Assembly (NCBI GenBank): GCA_004195615.1
Contig: PSPW01000002.1
Span: forward strand, 159,888 to 223,887
Direction of reading: 5' to 3'
Source of the DNA: Methanobacteriota archaeon
GTDB taxonomy: Archaea; Thermoplasmatota; Poseidoniia; Poseidoniales; Thalassarchaeaceae
Length of the DNA: 64,000 bases
Translations under genes and position numbers: made by a program
The notes under the pieces: model-generated
Database searches by the model: none
What the model was told of the DNA's origin: nothing
The model's input: only the letters and a program-made list of their open reading frames with translations
Shown here: in pieces, positions 33,650 through 42,535 of the stretch
Layout of the letters: every line of letters begins with the position of its first letter
Position numbering within the stretch: position 1 is the stretch's first letter

Positions 33650-34939
33650 TTACTTCTTCTCAATCTTCATGCAGACGCCAGCGGCAACGGTCTTGCCCAT
33701 GTCTCTGATTGCGAAGCGGGAAAGTTCTGGGAAAGTATCCATCTGCTCGATTGCCATTGGCTTGGTAGGTTGAAACCTTACCAGAGCGGCATCTCCCGTG
33801 CTCAGGAATGCGGGGTTTGCCTCCTTCTGTCCCTTCGAAGTCTTCTCAAGCAGTTCCACGAATTTGCATGCGACCTGTGCAGTGTGGGCGTGGAAAACCG
33901 GTGTGTAGCCAGCGCCAATCGCCTTCACGCTTCCCATAATCTGGACCTGTCCAACGAAATGCTCGTCGTGCCTTACGAATGCAGGCTCGTTGTTCTGGTA
34001 TCCAGCAACGTCTCCTCTTCGGATGTCTGTTTGAGCCAGTCCACGAACGTTGAACCCGACGTTGTCGCCTGGCTCTGCCTTGGCGTGACTTGTGTGGTGC
34101 ATCTCGATATCCTTCACCTCTGCAGACTTCTGACTGGGGTTGAATATGACAGTCTTTCCTCTCTCTAGAATACCAGTCTCGACCTTGCCCACTGGGACGG
34201 TTCCGATTCCACTAATCTTGTAGACATCCTGGATAGGTACCCGGAGGGGCCTGTCTGTTGGCTTGTCTGGCATCTGGACAGCATCGATAGCCTCGAACAG
34301 AGTAGGTCCGTTGTACCAAGGTGTGTTATCGCTCTTGTTGAAGACGTTGTCGCCATTTATAGCGCTGCACGGAATGAAGGGGGTGTCTGCAGGGTTGAAA
34401 CCTGCCATCTTCAGTAAATTGGATACTTCCTCGACTGCGCTGTTGTACTTGTCCTGGGACCAGTCAACTCCGCTGATATCCATCTTGTTGATGTTGACGA
34501 TAATTTCCTTGACGCCCAGTACCTTAGCAAGGAATGCGTGCTCCTTGGTCTGCTCGTTTACGCCATCGTTGGCGGCAACGTTCAGGACCGCAGCATCTGC
34601 CTGACTGGTTCCTGTGATCATGTTCTTGACGAAGTCACGGTGACCTGGTGCGTCGATGACTGTGAAGTAGTACTTGGGAGTGAAGAATTCCTTGTGAGCG
34701 ACGTCGATGGTGATTCCTCGATCCCTCTCCTCCTTCAGATTGTCCATCACGTAGGCGAAACCGAAACCGGCCTTCCCTCTCTCTGATGCTTCCAGTTCGA
34801 ACTTCTCAATCACGTGTGCTTCTATATGACCGCTGTCTAGTAACAGTCTCCCTACAGTAGTCGACTTTCCGTGGTCGACGTGACCTATGAAAACGATATT
34901 CAGATGTGGCTTGCTCTTGTCTTCCCATTGTGAACCCAT
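33650..34939 (-). CDS. tuf: Translation elongation factor EF-1 alpha
   Basis: GTPase that brings aminoacyl-tRNA to the ribosome. G1 is [17 protein letters not shown], the switch region is [12 protein letters not shown]3 is [17 protein letters not shown] and G4 is NKMD. Domain II ([25 protein letters not shown]) and domain III ([16 protein letters not shown]...[16 protein letters not shown]) complete the 429-aa archaeal form. A TATA box at 34979-34987 and an AGGTG ribosome-binding site precede the gene. No intein. Confidence 0.98.
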   Translation of the reverse strand: MGSQWEDKSKPHLNIVFIGHVDHGKSTTVGRLLLDSGHIEAHVIEKFELEASERGKAGFGFAYVMDNLKEERDRGITIDVAHKEFFTPKYYFTVIDAPGHRDFVKNMITGTSQADAAVLNVAANDGVNEQTKEHAFLAKVLGVKEIIVNINKMDISGVDWSQDKYNSAVEEVSNLLKMAGFNPADTPFIPCSAINGDNVFNKSDNTPWYNGPTLFEAIDAVQMPDKPTDRPLRVPIQDVYKISGIGTVPVGKVETGILERGKTVIFNPSQKSAEVKDIEMHHTSHAKAEPGDNVGFNVRGLAQTDIRRGDVAGYQNNEPAFVRHDEHFVGQVQIMGSVKAIGAGYTPVFHAHTAQVACKFVELLEKTSKGQKEANPAFLSTGDAALVRFQPTKPMAIEQMDTFPELSRFAIRDMGKTVAAGVCMKIEKK

Positions 34940-34978
34940 TGTTTACACCTTTAATGTAGGCCCGCCCACCGAAGAGGC

Positions 34979-34987
34979 GTATATGAA
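34979..34987 (-). promoter_or_regulatory. TATA box for the EF-1 alpha - S10 operon
   Basis: Minus-strand TTCATATAC lies about 44 bases before the EF-1 alpha ATG. The predicted transcription start near 34957 would leave a leader of about 17 bases containing AGGTG six bases from the start codon. Confidence 0.5.
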
Positions 34988-35057
34988 CCGTTCCCCGCTG
35001 TTTTCGGAATACTGGTCCCAGATAGCTACTAATGTCATGTTTCCGAGGGTTCTGTAG

Positions 35058-36257
35058 CTATCGGTACTGAAGCTCTATCACTAGTTGATTGACCTCTGTA
35101 TTGTGTGTTTCTGCGTTTTGTAAATCGAGAGTCCATTCACCGGGTAGGAATCCCCTAACAGTTGAGCCCCCTATAACCATCCAAACACAATACTCATCTC
35201 CTTCACAGTCACCAGCATCCCTATTTTCATCACCTATTCCTGTAGTGTTTGCTACATGTTCTTCAGTGCTATTGTGGATGAACAAATCAAGCCTATTGTC
35301 GAGGTCTGGCCTAGGAGGTTCTTCGTCTACCTTCGGATATGAGAGCTTTGCCCGCAAATATCTGATTCTGTCCTTAGACTCTTGATCGTATGAAACGGGG
35401 TAATCCCATGTCATGATTACTGGCTGCCCTTGTCCTTGCCCATTGTTTGGTGGTGCCCTGTCTATTTCGAAGTTATTCCATACGCCCCTATAATTGACAT
35501 AAATCATAGACTCGGTACTGTCCTCAAATCCATTGTTATCGACGACCGTCAGCTTGACTTCCCACGCACCTGCAGACCGAGAATTCCAAGTGTATGTCTC
35601 TCCCTTAGCATCCACGTCGTTGTCGGTGACTCCGTCGTCGTCTGAGTCAACATGTGTATCCAGGTCCCAATTCCATTCTACGAGGTACTCCTCAGAGTAA
35701 CAACTAGAGTCTTCAGGATCACATCCAGCCCAGGAGTCTGACCCATCTAGATTCACTGATTCTGAAATCTCGATCTCTCGCTCCCCAATTTCATTGTCGT
35801 CCTCGCAGACCCATACAATAACCATATCACCGTTTGCCGAGGACTCATCTCCCTCACAGTCATCGTCCTTGCTGGACGTAATCTTAGCCTTTGGCTGCCT
35901 CGCGGATGAGTCTACTACTGTGATTGATTTGCTTGCTGTGGCCTCATGAGTTCCATCGCCTACGGCCAGTTCAGCTGTATATTCTCCAGGTTGAGCGTAG
36001 ATGTGGCTTGTCGTCAGTCCTGTTCCAATATTTCCATCGCCGAAGTCCCACTCGAATGTTAGCGAGTCGCCATCGGGGTCTGATGAGCCGGCTGCACTGA
36101 AGGTTACTGACTCATCGGCCTTTACAGTCCCACTAGGGTCCACAGACATTGTAACTGTAGGGGGGCTGTTGCTTCCTAAGAGGTCGGTACACCCAGATAG
36201 CATTGGGGCTAGGAACACTATTACTATCAAGCATGCTAAGTCACCTCGGCGTGTCAT
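35058..36257 (-). CDS. PKD-domain lipoprotein with calcium-type Asp repeats
   Basis: Surface protein of 399 aa with a signal ending in the lipobox LSGC (residues 21-24 from the ATG at 36257). A PKD domain follows (SSDPDGDSLTFEWDFGDGNIGTG...HIYAQPGEYTAELAVGDG), then a second PKD-like region around VEWNWDLDTHVDSDDDGVTDNDVDAKGETYTW. The latter includes the DSDDDGVTDND calcium-binding pattern and paired cysteines. The C-terminal 140 residues are an unrecognised beta-rich domain. Likely involved in attachment or polymer handling, by family context. ATG 36272 is an alternative start. Confidence 0.82.
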   Translation of the reverse strand: MTRRGDLACLIVIVFLAPMLSGCTDLLGSNSPPTVTMSVDPSGTVKADESVTFSAAGSSDPDGDSLTFEWDFGDGNIGTGLTTSHIYAQPGEYTAELAVGDGTHEATASKSITVVDSSARQPKAKITSSKDDDCEGDESSANGDMVIVWVCEDDNEIGEREIEISESVNLDGSDSWAGCDPEDSSCYSEEYLVEWNWDLDTHVDSDDDGVTDNDVDAKGETYTWNSRSAGAWEVKLTVVDNNGFEDSTESMIYVNYRGVWNNFEIDRAPPNNGQGQGQPVIMTWDYPVSYDQESKDRIRYLRAKLSYPKVDEEPPRPDLDNRLDLFIHNSTEEHVANTTGIGDENRDAGDCEGDEYCVWMVIGGSTVRGFLPGEWTLDLQNAETHNTEVNQLVIELQYR

Positions 36258-36318
36258 CTGGTGTCTGGGCAATAGTGTAGTGAAATCAATCCTACGGCTC
36301 TCTGCATGTGTGAGAAAT

Positions 36319-38991
36319 CTAAAACCACTTGTCGAGAGAATCCTGCCTAGTTCCCTTCAGTAGGTTCTTTTCGTCCCATCCAAAAGCATCTGTGACTCGT
36401 CCTAGAGACTTTGCGAGCCGCCCGGCGTAATATTCCCTATCATAATCAGGTGGTTCCCCCCCTATCTCGTCAACCAGCCATGCCCTGACGCCCAGCTTCT
36501 TGTCCCCCTTGTCTGGCTTGGTGACGATGTATCCTACCTTCATCCCGGGGGTGAACTGTAGACCTGCTGCTATCCTCTGCTTCGCTGCTCGCACATAGGG
36601 GAGGCCATCCGGGTTTGCATACACACTGTCGAAGTCCCATTCGTTCTTCTTGGAGTCCCATCTCCCCTTGCATGATCTGCTAATCACCAGTTGTGCAGGT
36701 TCCACATCCCCCTCTCGGATTCTGTCTATCACTGACTTGGTCATATCTACCGCGCCTATGGTATTGCCATCAAGAATCATCTCGAACATCTGAGTCATAA
36801 TGTCTGAGAGTATCTGGAAGGAGTCGGTCCTTCTGACCTCGTATCCCCTGATCAGCATCTCTTCCCTGGGCCAGACGACCCGGCCCACGTAGCGCTTCTT
36901 GGCCCCATGGCTGAAGAATGATGAGAGGGCGGTCTCGAACTCGAGTTCGGCGCCTTCCTTGGTGAATCTCTCCGCCAGCGATTCCCCGAATTCCATGGAC
37001 ATGCTCTTCGCCTTGTCCCATTTCTCGAGATCATCTGTACCGGAAGGTCTGTTCTTAGGAGAAGCCTTGTCGACCGGAGCTCGAACAAAAATCGAGTCAG
37101 TGTCTGAGTAGACCACTTTGTGCCCCTCATCCTCAACCTTGGAGATTATCGATTTGATGTTGTAACGAGCCCATTCGGTGATGCTAGCACCGAGGCTTGG
37201 ATGTGTGAAACGGTAGAAGTTCGAAGCGAACACACCGTAGAACGAGTTCATGAGAATCTTGACAGCATACTGCAACTGGTCCTGCAGGAATGCCTCGTCC
37301 TTGTCTCCCTCCTCATTGGCCTTCGCGAGCGCGGACTTGTGGATGTCTCTACTATCCATTAGTCCCTCAAGAAGCTGCGGAACCAAACCCAAGCGCTCCT
37401 CCTTGGAGATGTATCGAGTGCTCGTCGTGGGAGAAACACTGTGTGATTTATCCTCACTATCGTCTCTGACTAGGGTCGTTGAGCAGATGTTGTTCGAGAT
37501 CATTATCGACGGGTACATCGACTTGAAGTCGAGTACTACGACCCATGGTTCGACGCCAGGATCTACCTCATGCACGTATCCACCGGCTATCTTACCCTGC
37601 TTCCTTGGGCCTTGGTTTGTATTAGGTACAGCGACTCCCTCCCTATCTGCAAGACGTATCACGAGTGAGTCGATCCAGCGGCTGGTTGTACTGGTCGCCG
37701 CTATGTCGACGGTGGTCAGGGATACGGATGCTAGAGCTTCCTTCCTTGCGATTGACTTCAGATTGTCCAGTATGTCCAGAGGGAGAACGGCGTCTCTGAC
37801 ACAGTACTCCAGGACCTCGTCCGGCCTCGCAGCCCACTCCTCATCCATCTTGCTCGCATCAATGTCCATCTTGTGCATCTCTTCGTCATCAGGCCACAGA
37901 AGCTTGGAGACGTACTTGAGTGACTCGCGCTGCGGCCTCAGGGTCTGTCTGGCTTGCCACCAAGCATCGAGAGGGATTCGGCCCTTGATTGTCCAAGTCC
38001 TATTCTGTTCCCTGTTGGGAAATATTCTGCCCGGCCTTCTCCAGCCCTTCTTTATCTCGCTCTCCGACATAGGAACCCTGCCCCATCCGAGAAGGGGTGC
38101 ACGATCGCTTTCGGAATTCGGGGAAATGCCCTCTGACCTCTCCTCCATCCTAGGTAAGTCGAAGTTGTCGATGTTGTAACCGGTGATGAAATCGGGATCC
38201 TCTGAGCGGACAACCTCAGTCAGCTTCTCTAGTATATCTGTCTCGGCTCCCTTGATCGGGTACTCAGTCCTCTTACCGGCTCTATCTACGATGGCTGCTG
38301 CGCAGAGTATCGTGTTGTCAGCTATGCTCGTCTCGAGATCGAACGAGAGGGTAACGAACGGAGCGGGAAATGGGTCAGCTCTCTCGAGACCACTGATGTC
38401 GCAGGACACCACCATGTCGAGAGGGTAGAGTCCGGAGCCTCCGACCTTGATTATTCTACTCTGTGCCATCTCTCTGTCAGTTGTCTCTGGGGTCTTCGCC
38501 TCCTCGGGAGCCCGGTCACCTGCCCAGAGAATCTCGCCGCTCATTCTGACGTGTGGTCCTAGGTCCAGATCGAGCAGGAGTCTCTGTACGAACAATATAT
38601 CCGCGCTGGTAACTGTCCATCCAATACCTGACAGGGCCTTCCTAACCCCGCGAACCTTGGTGGTGTCCCTCACGAATACTCTGTAGTGTGGCCTCACTTT
38701 CCCATCCATAGTGGATAGTTTCATCCCATTGGAAACAGGATCTCCACGCACGTCCTTGGTCGCAGAAACTTTTTCCAGGGATAGTTTCGACTCGGATCTG
38801 TCCTCGTCTGTTGAGGGATCGGATATCTCGATGTAGGGCTTGAGTCCGTTCACCAGGAGCAACGTCGAATGCCCATCCCTGGATCTGCACCAGAGCTCTA
38901 TCACTGTCTTCGGCTCGCCGCCGTCTTGCCACGCACGATTGTCCCCGGAGACTATGCAGACATCCTCATTCCATTGCATTAGTTCACCCAT
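36319..38991 (-). CDS. polB: B-family DNA polymerase
   Basis: Replicative-type polymerase with proofreading. Exonuclease motifs are SFDLETS (Asp218, Glu220), TGYNIDNFDLPR (about 270-281) and YCVRDAVLPLDI (about 396-407). Polymerase motifs are LDFKSMYPSIM (about 487-497), KILMNSFYGVFAS (about 578-590) and YSDTDSIF with the catalytic Asp pair at 630 and 632. The 890 aa carries no intein at either common insertion site. The first 200 residues, including the uracil-pocket region, are divergent. Start ATG is 8-10 bases downstream of a weak purine stretch. Confidence 0.97.
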   Translation of the reverse strand: MGELMQWNEDVCIVSGDNRAWQDGGEPKTVIELWCRSRDGHSTLLLVNGLKPYIEISDPSTDEDRSESKLSLEKVSATKDVRGDPVSNGMKLSTMDGKVRPHYRVFVRDTTKVRGVRKALSGIGWTVTSADILFVQRLLLDLDLGPHVRMSGEILWAGDRAPEEAKTPETTDREMAQSRIIKVGGSGLYPLDMVVSCDISGLERADPFPAPFVTLSFDLETSIADNTILCAAAIVDRAGKRTEYPIKGAETDILEKLTEVVRSEDPDFITGYNIDNFDLPRMEERSEGISPNSESDRAPLLGWGRVPMSESEIKKGWRRPGRIFPNREQNRTWTIKGRIPLDAWWQARQTLRPQRESLKYVSKLLWPDDEEMHKMDIDASKMDEEWAARPDEVLEYCVRDAVLPLDILDNLKSIARKEALASVSLTTVDIAATSTTSRWIDSLVIRLADREGVAVPNTNQGPRKQGKIAGGYVHEVDPGVEPWVVVLDFKSMYPSIMISNNICSTTLVRDDSEDKSHSVSPTTSTRYISKEERLGLVPQLLEGLMDSRDIHKSALAKANEEGDKDEAFLQDQLQYAVKILMNSFYGVFASNFYRFTHPSLGASITEWARYNIKSIISKVEDEGHKVVYSDTDSIFVRAPVDKASPKNRPSGTDDLEKWDKAKSMSMEFGESLAERFTKEGAELEFETALSSFFSHGAKKRYVGRVVWPREEMLIRGYEVRRTDSFQILSDIMTQMFEMILDGNTIGAVDMTKSVIDRIREGDVEPAQLVISRSCKGRWDSKKNEWDFDSVYANPDGLPYVRAAKQRIAAGLQFTPGMKVGYIVTKPDKGDKKLGVRAWLVDEIGGEPPDYDREYYAGRLAKSLGRVTDAFGWDEKNLLKGTRQDSLDKWF

Positions 38992-39044
38992 CTACCGTAC
39001 CAAGGCCATTGCTTTACCCTACGTCATCGTGAGGGGCCATAACC

Positions 39045-40145
39045 ATGCCGGGGGAGTCCCCAGCGGAACCGTTGAAAGCCGAGGCGTTTCCCTCTGCAAT
39101 AATTGGGGTGCGGGGATTGAGTGAAGACACAGGACCAGAGATAGACTGGGACTCACTCACTTTCAGTTTCACGCAAACTGATCGCATGTACATCGCCACC
39201 TGTAAGCAGGGGAAAGAGTGGCATGCTGGAGTTATGCAGGACTTCCAGAACCTGAGCCTGTCCCCAGCAGCGGGCGTGATCAACTACGGACAGGGCCTGT
39301 TCGAGGGAATGAAAGCACAGTATGCGGAAGACGGCAACGTAGTCCTGTTCCGCCCAAATGACAACGCTAGGAGATCGCAAGATGGTGCTCGAAGGCTGGG
39401 TATGCCACCGGTTCCCGAGGAGATGTTCCTGGATGCGGTGAAGAAGACTGTGAGTGAGAATATCAGATGGGTTCCACCGATGGGCAAGGGCGCGCTGTAC
39501 GTGAGACCACTTCTCTTCGGGAGCGGGGCTATCCTAGGTGTTTCTCCTGCTCCTGAGTTCACGTTCCTAGTATACGTCTCCCCGGTCGGCCCGTACTTCA
39601 AGGGAGGACTCACGCCTACTTCCCTAAGGGTGTCCGATGAGTTTCACAGGGCGGCTCCAGGAGGTTCGGGAGGGGTCAAGGCGATTGGAAACTACGCACC
39701 GGGGATGGTCCCCTCGAAGATGGCGAAGGAGCAGGGCTACTCGGAGATAATTTACCTCGATGCGGTCAATCACAAGTACATCGAGGAAGTCGGGGCTGCC
39801 AACTTCTTCTGCGTCAAGGATGGGGTCATCTCCACTCCAGAGTTGACGGGGACGATCCTTCCAGGCGTAACGAGGGCATCGGTCATAGAGCTCGCGGAAT
39901 CCAAAGGTTACGATGTCAGGGAGGAGAAGATTGACGTCGAGTACGCACTTGACGCGGACGAGTGCTTCTGCGTCGGAACCGCAGCCGTAATTTCCGCAAT
40001 TGGGAGGATAGAGCACGGAGATAGGGTGGTCGAGTACTGCGGAGGAGATGTCGGACCCGTTGCCATGGAGATGTACGATTCTCTGACTTCGATCCAGCAA
40101 CGACGCACCCCAGACGAATTCGGATGGACGGTCGCGGTTGAGTAA
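39045..40145 (+). CDS. ilvE: Branched-chain amino acid aminotransferase
   Basis: PLP enzyme of fold type IV that makes Leu, Ile and Val. The sequence shows INYGQGLFEGMKAQ, LYVRPLLFGSG, and the Schiff-base lysine region KAIGNYAPGMVPSKMAKEQGYSEIIYLDA. Then come YIEEVGAANFF and PGVTRASVIELA. Matching residues ECFCVGTAAVISAIG lie near the end. The ATG at 39045 gives 366 aa; conserved sequence starts around residue 30, so a later start such as GTG 39111 is possible. It diverges from polB over 53 bases. Confidence 0.93.
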   Translation: MPGESPAEPLKAEAFPSAIIGVRGLSEDTGPEIDWDSLTFSFTQTDRMYIATCKQGKEWHAGVMQDFQNLSLSPAAGVINYGQGLFEGMKAQYAEDGNVVLFRPNDNARRSQDGARRLGMPPVPEEMFLDAVKKTVSENIRWVPPMGKGALYVRPLLFGSGAILGVSPAPEFTFLVYVSPVGPYFKGGLTPTSLRVSDEFHRAAPGGSGGVKAIGNYAPGMVPSKMAKEQGYSEIIYLDAVNHKYIEEVGAANFFCVKDGVISTPELTGTILPGVTRASVIELAESKGYDVREEKIDVEYALDADECFCVGTAAVISAIGRIEHGDRVVEYCGGDVGPVAMEMYDSLTSIQQRRTPDEFGWTVAVE

Positions 40146-40152
40146 CTCGAGT

Positions 40153-40371
40153 TTAGGTCTTCAGAACCATGCCTCTGGAGTTAGGTAGAGATGACTCGAA
40201 CCCCCACCTCTCGTAGAAGCCATCTACGTCTGCCATGAGGTTGATGTATGACTGAGGTGGTGCCTCTCGAAGCAAGTAATCCATCAGTGCGTTCATGATC
40301 ATCGTACCACCTCCCTTACTCTGGAATTGCTCGATTACCAGCATATCACAGATTACGAAAATCGTCCCTCT
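40153..40371 (-). pseudogene. GNAT acetyltransferase remnant (C-terminal half only)
   Basis: The frame encodes only the second half of a GNAT fold: a strand IFVICDMLVI, the acetyl-CoA loop EQFQSKGGGTMIMNALMDYLL (Q-x-x-G-x-G type), and the end FYERWGFESSLPNSRGMVL. The only ATG (40344) lies inside the strand before the CoA loop, while in-frame homology continues upstream to a stop at 40372-40374. The N-terminal half is absent; the S/RP19 gene begins only 18 bases beyond. A decayed gene is the best reading, although a translated 63-residue fragment cannot be excluded. Confidence 0.6.
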
Positions 40372-40389
40372 TCAATCTTGAACAAGGCC

Positions 40390-40830
40390 TCACTTCCGAC
40401 CGAACTTCTTCTTCCTCTGTCCGCTCTTGCGGTGCTTGAACGACTTGCGCTGGGCGCGTCCCCTCCGGTCCCCCTTGGCAGGACCTCTCGTTGCATCCTT
40501 GCCCTGCTCCTTTGCCTCCTTAGATCTCTTCCGGAGGACGGTTCCGATTGCCTGCATTACACCTTCTTTGCTGCTAGTCCCAGTCACTTCGAAGACATGA
40601 CTCGGGGGCATTACAAGTCTGCCTTCATTGGCATGGGGTCTGGAAGGGTGGCTGGCCTCGGACTCCTGTCTCATCTTTCTGATTCCAGCGCTGCGTGCGG
40701 CCCATACAACAGACTCGAGGGTGGGTTTGGGAATACTAGCTTCCTTCGGGACCCTGCGTCCGTCAGAACGGCTAAGCCTCGAGTCGAAGTATCCGGTCCA
40801 TAGAGTCATCTCTTCCCGCTTTGCCGCCAT
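40390..40830 (-). CDS. srp19: Signal recognition particle 19 kDa subunit
   Basis: Binds SRP RNA and prepares it for SRP54. The N-terminal half is diagnostic: LWTGYFDSRLSRSDGRRVPKEASIPKPTLESVVWAARSAG. The remaining part ends in a very basic tail (RRGRAQRKSFKHRKSGQRKKKFGRK), longer than in most archaeal SRP19 proteins. Insertion of MPPSHVFEVTGTSSKEGVMQ in the C-terminal half is unusual. It lies between the GNAT remnant and S8e on the same strand. Confidence 0.92.
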   Translation of the reverse strand: MAAKREEMTLWTGYFDSRLSRSDGRRVPKEASIPKPTLESVVWAARSAGIRKMRQESEASHPSRPHANEGRLVMPPSHVFEVTGTSSKEGVMQAIGTVLRKRSKEAKEQGKDATRGPAKGDRRGRAQRKSFKHRKSGQRKKKFGRK

Positions 40831-40877
40831 GCTATCGCCCTATCCCTGAGTGATGTGTGACTTGAGGGCTTCGTGCC

Positions 40878-41270
40878 TCATTCTTCCACGAGTACGCCGC
40901 TGACCACGCCATGCATGCCCGGCCTGCTTGTCACCCTAACTAGTCCTTTGTCCGTTTCTAGAACTGCTCCCTTAGTCACGATATTCCTCCTCACGTAGTT
41001 AGGGTCAGCGTCGTTCCCGACCACGTTCTTGACGGTGGCTCTTACGGTCTTCCCATCCTTTGTGTTGACGTTCACCTGATTTACGGAGAGGATTCGGACG
41101 GTCTGCGAACCAGCCCTCTTTCGGTAGCTCTTGCGGGAGTCCGTCTCGCCCACGAAAGCGAGTTGTTCCTCGCTTGAGACCTCAGTCCTGCGCTTGCCTC
41201 TATATCGGCTCGGGCGCTTCAGGCGACCGCCCGTGGGCTTCCTGCGGGAAATCCCGTGCCACTTCGCCAT
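40878..41270 (-). CDS. rps8e: Ribosomal protein S8e
   Basis: A 130-residue small-subunit protein starting MAKWHGISRRKPTGGRLKRPSRYRGKRR-like, with the family block DPNYVRRNIVTKGAVLETDKGLVRVTSRPG. Length and both blocks are standard for archaeal S8e. It lies 47 bases upstream of srp19 on the same strand, so translation and secretion genes are grouped. Confidence 0.97.
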   Translation of the reverse strand: MAKWHGISRRKPTGGRLKRPSRYRGKRRTEVSSEEQLAFVGETDSRKSYRKRAGSQTVRILSVNQVNVNTKDGKTVRATVKNVVGNDADPNYVRRNIVTKGAVLETDKGLVRVTSRPGMHGVVSGVLVEE

Positions 41271-41321
41271 GCGTCCAGCCGACCTGCCTGCCTTATTTCA
41301 AACGATTGGAGTCGAATTGAA

Positions 41322-41945
41322 CTAGTTCCAATGCTCACCTAGGTCGGAAGCGGCTGACTCTATTGCCGCTGTGAGCTCTTCGTAGTCTCTGGTGACGGGG
41401 AATTGGGGGAATTCCTCGACCACATTATCTGGAGGTCTGAATAAGATTCCAGCACTGGCAGTTGATAGCATGGTGGTATCGTTGTAAGAATCCCCCACGG
41501 TGATAACGTGGTAGTTCATCTCGAGTAGGGACTCCACCGTCTTGCGCTTATGGTCCTCATACCTAATCTCCCAGTCCGCTATCCGCCCGCTATCATCGAT
41601 AACCAGTGTGTGACACAATAGCGTTGGATGTCCCAGTTTGGCCATCATCGGCTTGGCGAACTGGGAGAAGGTGTCTGAGAGGATCAGCGTAGGCCACCTC
41701 GACTCTAGTGATTGGAGGAACTCTAGTGCTCCATCCATAGGCTCCATGGAACCGATGGTGGAAGTGATATCTTCGATCTTGATGTCATTCTGATCGAGGA
41801 TTCCGATCCTGTAACTCATCAGGCGGTCGTAGTCTGACTCATCTCTGGTAGTTCTCCTAAGTGCCTCTATGCCCGTTCTCTCTGCGACATTAATCCATAT
41901 TTCGGGGATGAGCACCCCCTCGAGGTCGAGGCAGACCGCAAGCAT
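41322..41945 (-). CDS. thrH: ThrH-like HAD phosphatase (phosphoserine phosphatase / homoserine kinase type)
   Basis: A 207-residue HAD enzyme very close in pattern to Pseudomonas ThrH, which dephosphorylates phosphoserine and transfers phosphate to homoserine. Shared features are the start MLAVCLDLEGVLIPEIW (D-x-E in place of D-x-D), RTGIEALRRTTRDESDYDRLM, LILSDTFSQFAKPMMAKLGHPTLLCHTL, and VGDSYNDTTMLSTASAGILFRPP, ending with EEFPQFPVTRDYEEL. The ATG at 41945 gives the family length; the frame is open further upstream but lacks similarity. The gene has a strongly bacterial character. Confidence 0.93.
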   Translation of the reverse strand: MLAVCLDLEGVLIPEIWINVAERTGIEALRRTTRDESDYDRLMSYRIGILDQNDIKIEDITSTIGSMEPMDGALEFLQSLESRWPTLILSDTFSQFAKPMMAKLGHPTLLCHTLVIDDSGRIADWEIRYEDHKRKTVESLLEMNYHVITVGDSYNDTTMLSTASAGILFRPPDNVVEEFPQFPVTRDYEELTAAIESAASDLGEHWN

Positions 41946-42024
41946 GGCGCATCGCTGCTGACCCTGCGCTTCAAGTGTGCGCTTTCGGCATGTTCTTGCG
42001 CCTCCCTGCGTGTGGGTAATCGTG

Positions 42025-42522
42025 GTGGACAAGAGGCTCAGGAGGAGGACCCCGGTGCGGATCAAGCAGATCAGAGGGGTAGCGGATGAGTTGTCCTCAT
42101 GCATAGGGCATGAGGTTAGTCTCGATGGTTTTCTTGAGCAAGCCCATTACCAGGAAACTGATCTAATCCTAGTGAACAGGGTCCCTTTGGCGATGAGGAT
42201 TGAGATTGGTGGCGAAATGGGTTGGTATCCTACGCTCAAAGGCATTGCTGAATGGAATGTAGAGAGTTCGTGGGTTGCTGTTGACGGAGGGGCGATACCC
42301 TTCCTTGAAAATGGAGCTGATTGCATGGGTGCTGGAATTCACATCGCAGACCCATCGCTGCAGAAAGGTGATTTCGTCTGGATCAGGAACCAAGAGACCG
42401 GTGAGCCCATTGCCTTGGGGACAGCATTGCACGATGGTGAGGAGATGATGTCGATGACCAAGGGGAAGGCGATATCCACTATTCACTGGATAGGGGATGA
42501 CCTTTGGAATCTTGAGACATAG
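42025..42522 (+). CDS. PUA-domain RNA-binding protein (MCT-1/Tma20-like)
   Basis: An archaeal relative of the eukaryotic MCT-1/Tma20 factors that assist ribosome recycling and initiation. The C-terminal half is a PUA domain: SSWVAVDGGAIPFLENGADCMGAGI, KGDFVWIRNQETGEPIALGTALHDGEEMMSMTKGKAISTIHWIGDDLWNL. The N-terminal part is the pre-PUA domain. No ATG is available; GTG codons at 42022, 42025 or 41977 are possible starts, and 42025 leaves a normal N-terminus (VDKRLRRRTP). It diverges from the ThrH gene. Confidence 0.85.
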   Translation: MDKRLRRRTPVRIKQIRGVADELSSCIGHEVSLDGFLEQAHYQETDLILVNRVPLAMRIEIGGEMGWYPTLKGIAEWNVESSWVAVDGGAIPFLENGADCMGAGIHIADPSLQKGDFVWIRNQETGEPIALGTALHDGEEMMSMTKGKAISTIHWIGDDLWNLET

Positions 42523-42535
42523 TGCCTCACCCTTG

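Noticed and set aside
37250..38179. A 309-codon open frame on the plus strand inside polB
   Set aside because: It is antisense to the conserved exonuclease and palm regions of PolB, is Ser/Arg-rich with no domain features, and results from codon bias in the real gene.
36319..38991. Possible intein in PolB
   Set aside because: The common insertion sites LDFKSMYPS and YSDTDSIF are continuous, and no splicing-domain sequence is present; the same check for aIF5B and EF-1 alpha was negative.
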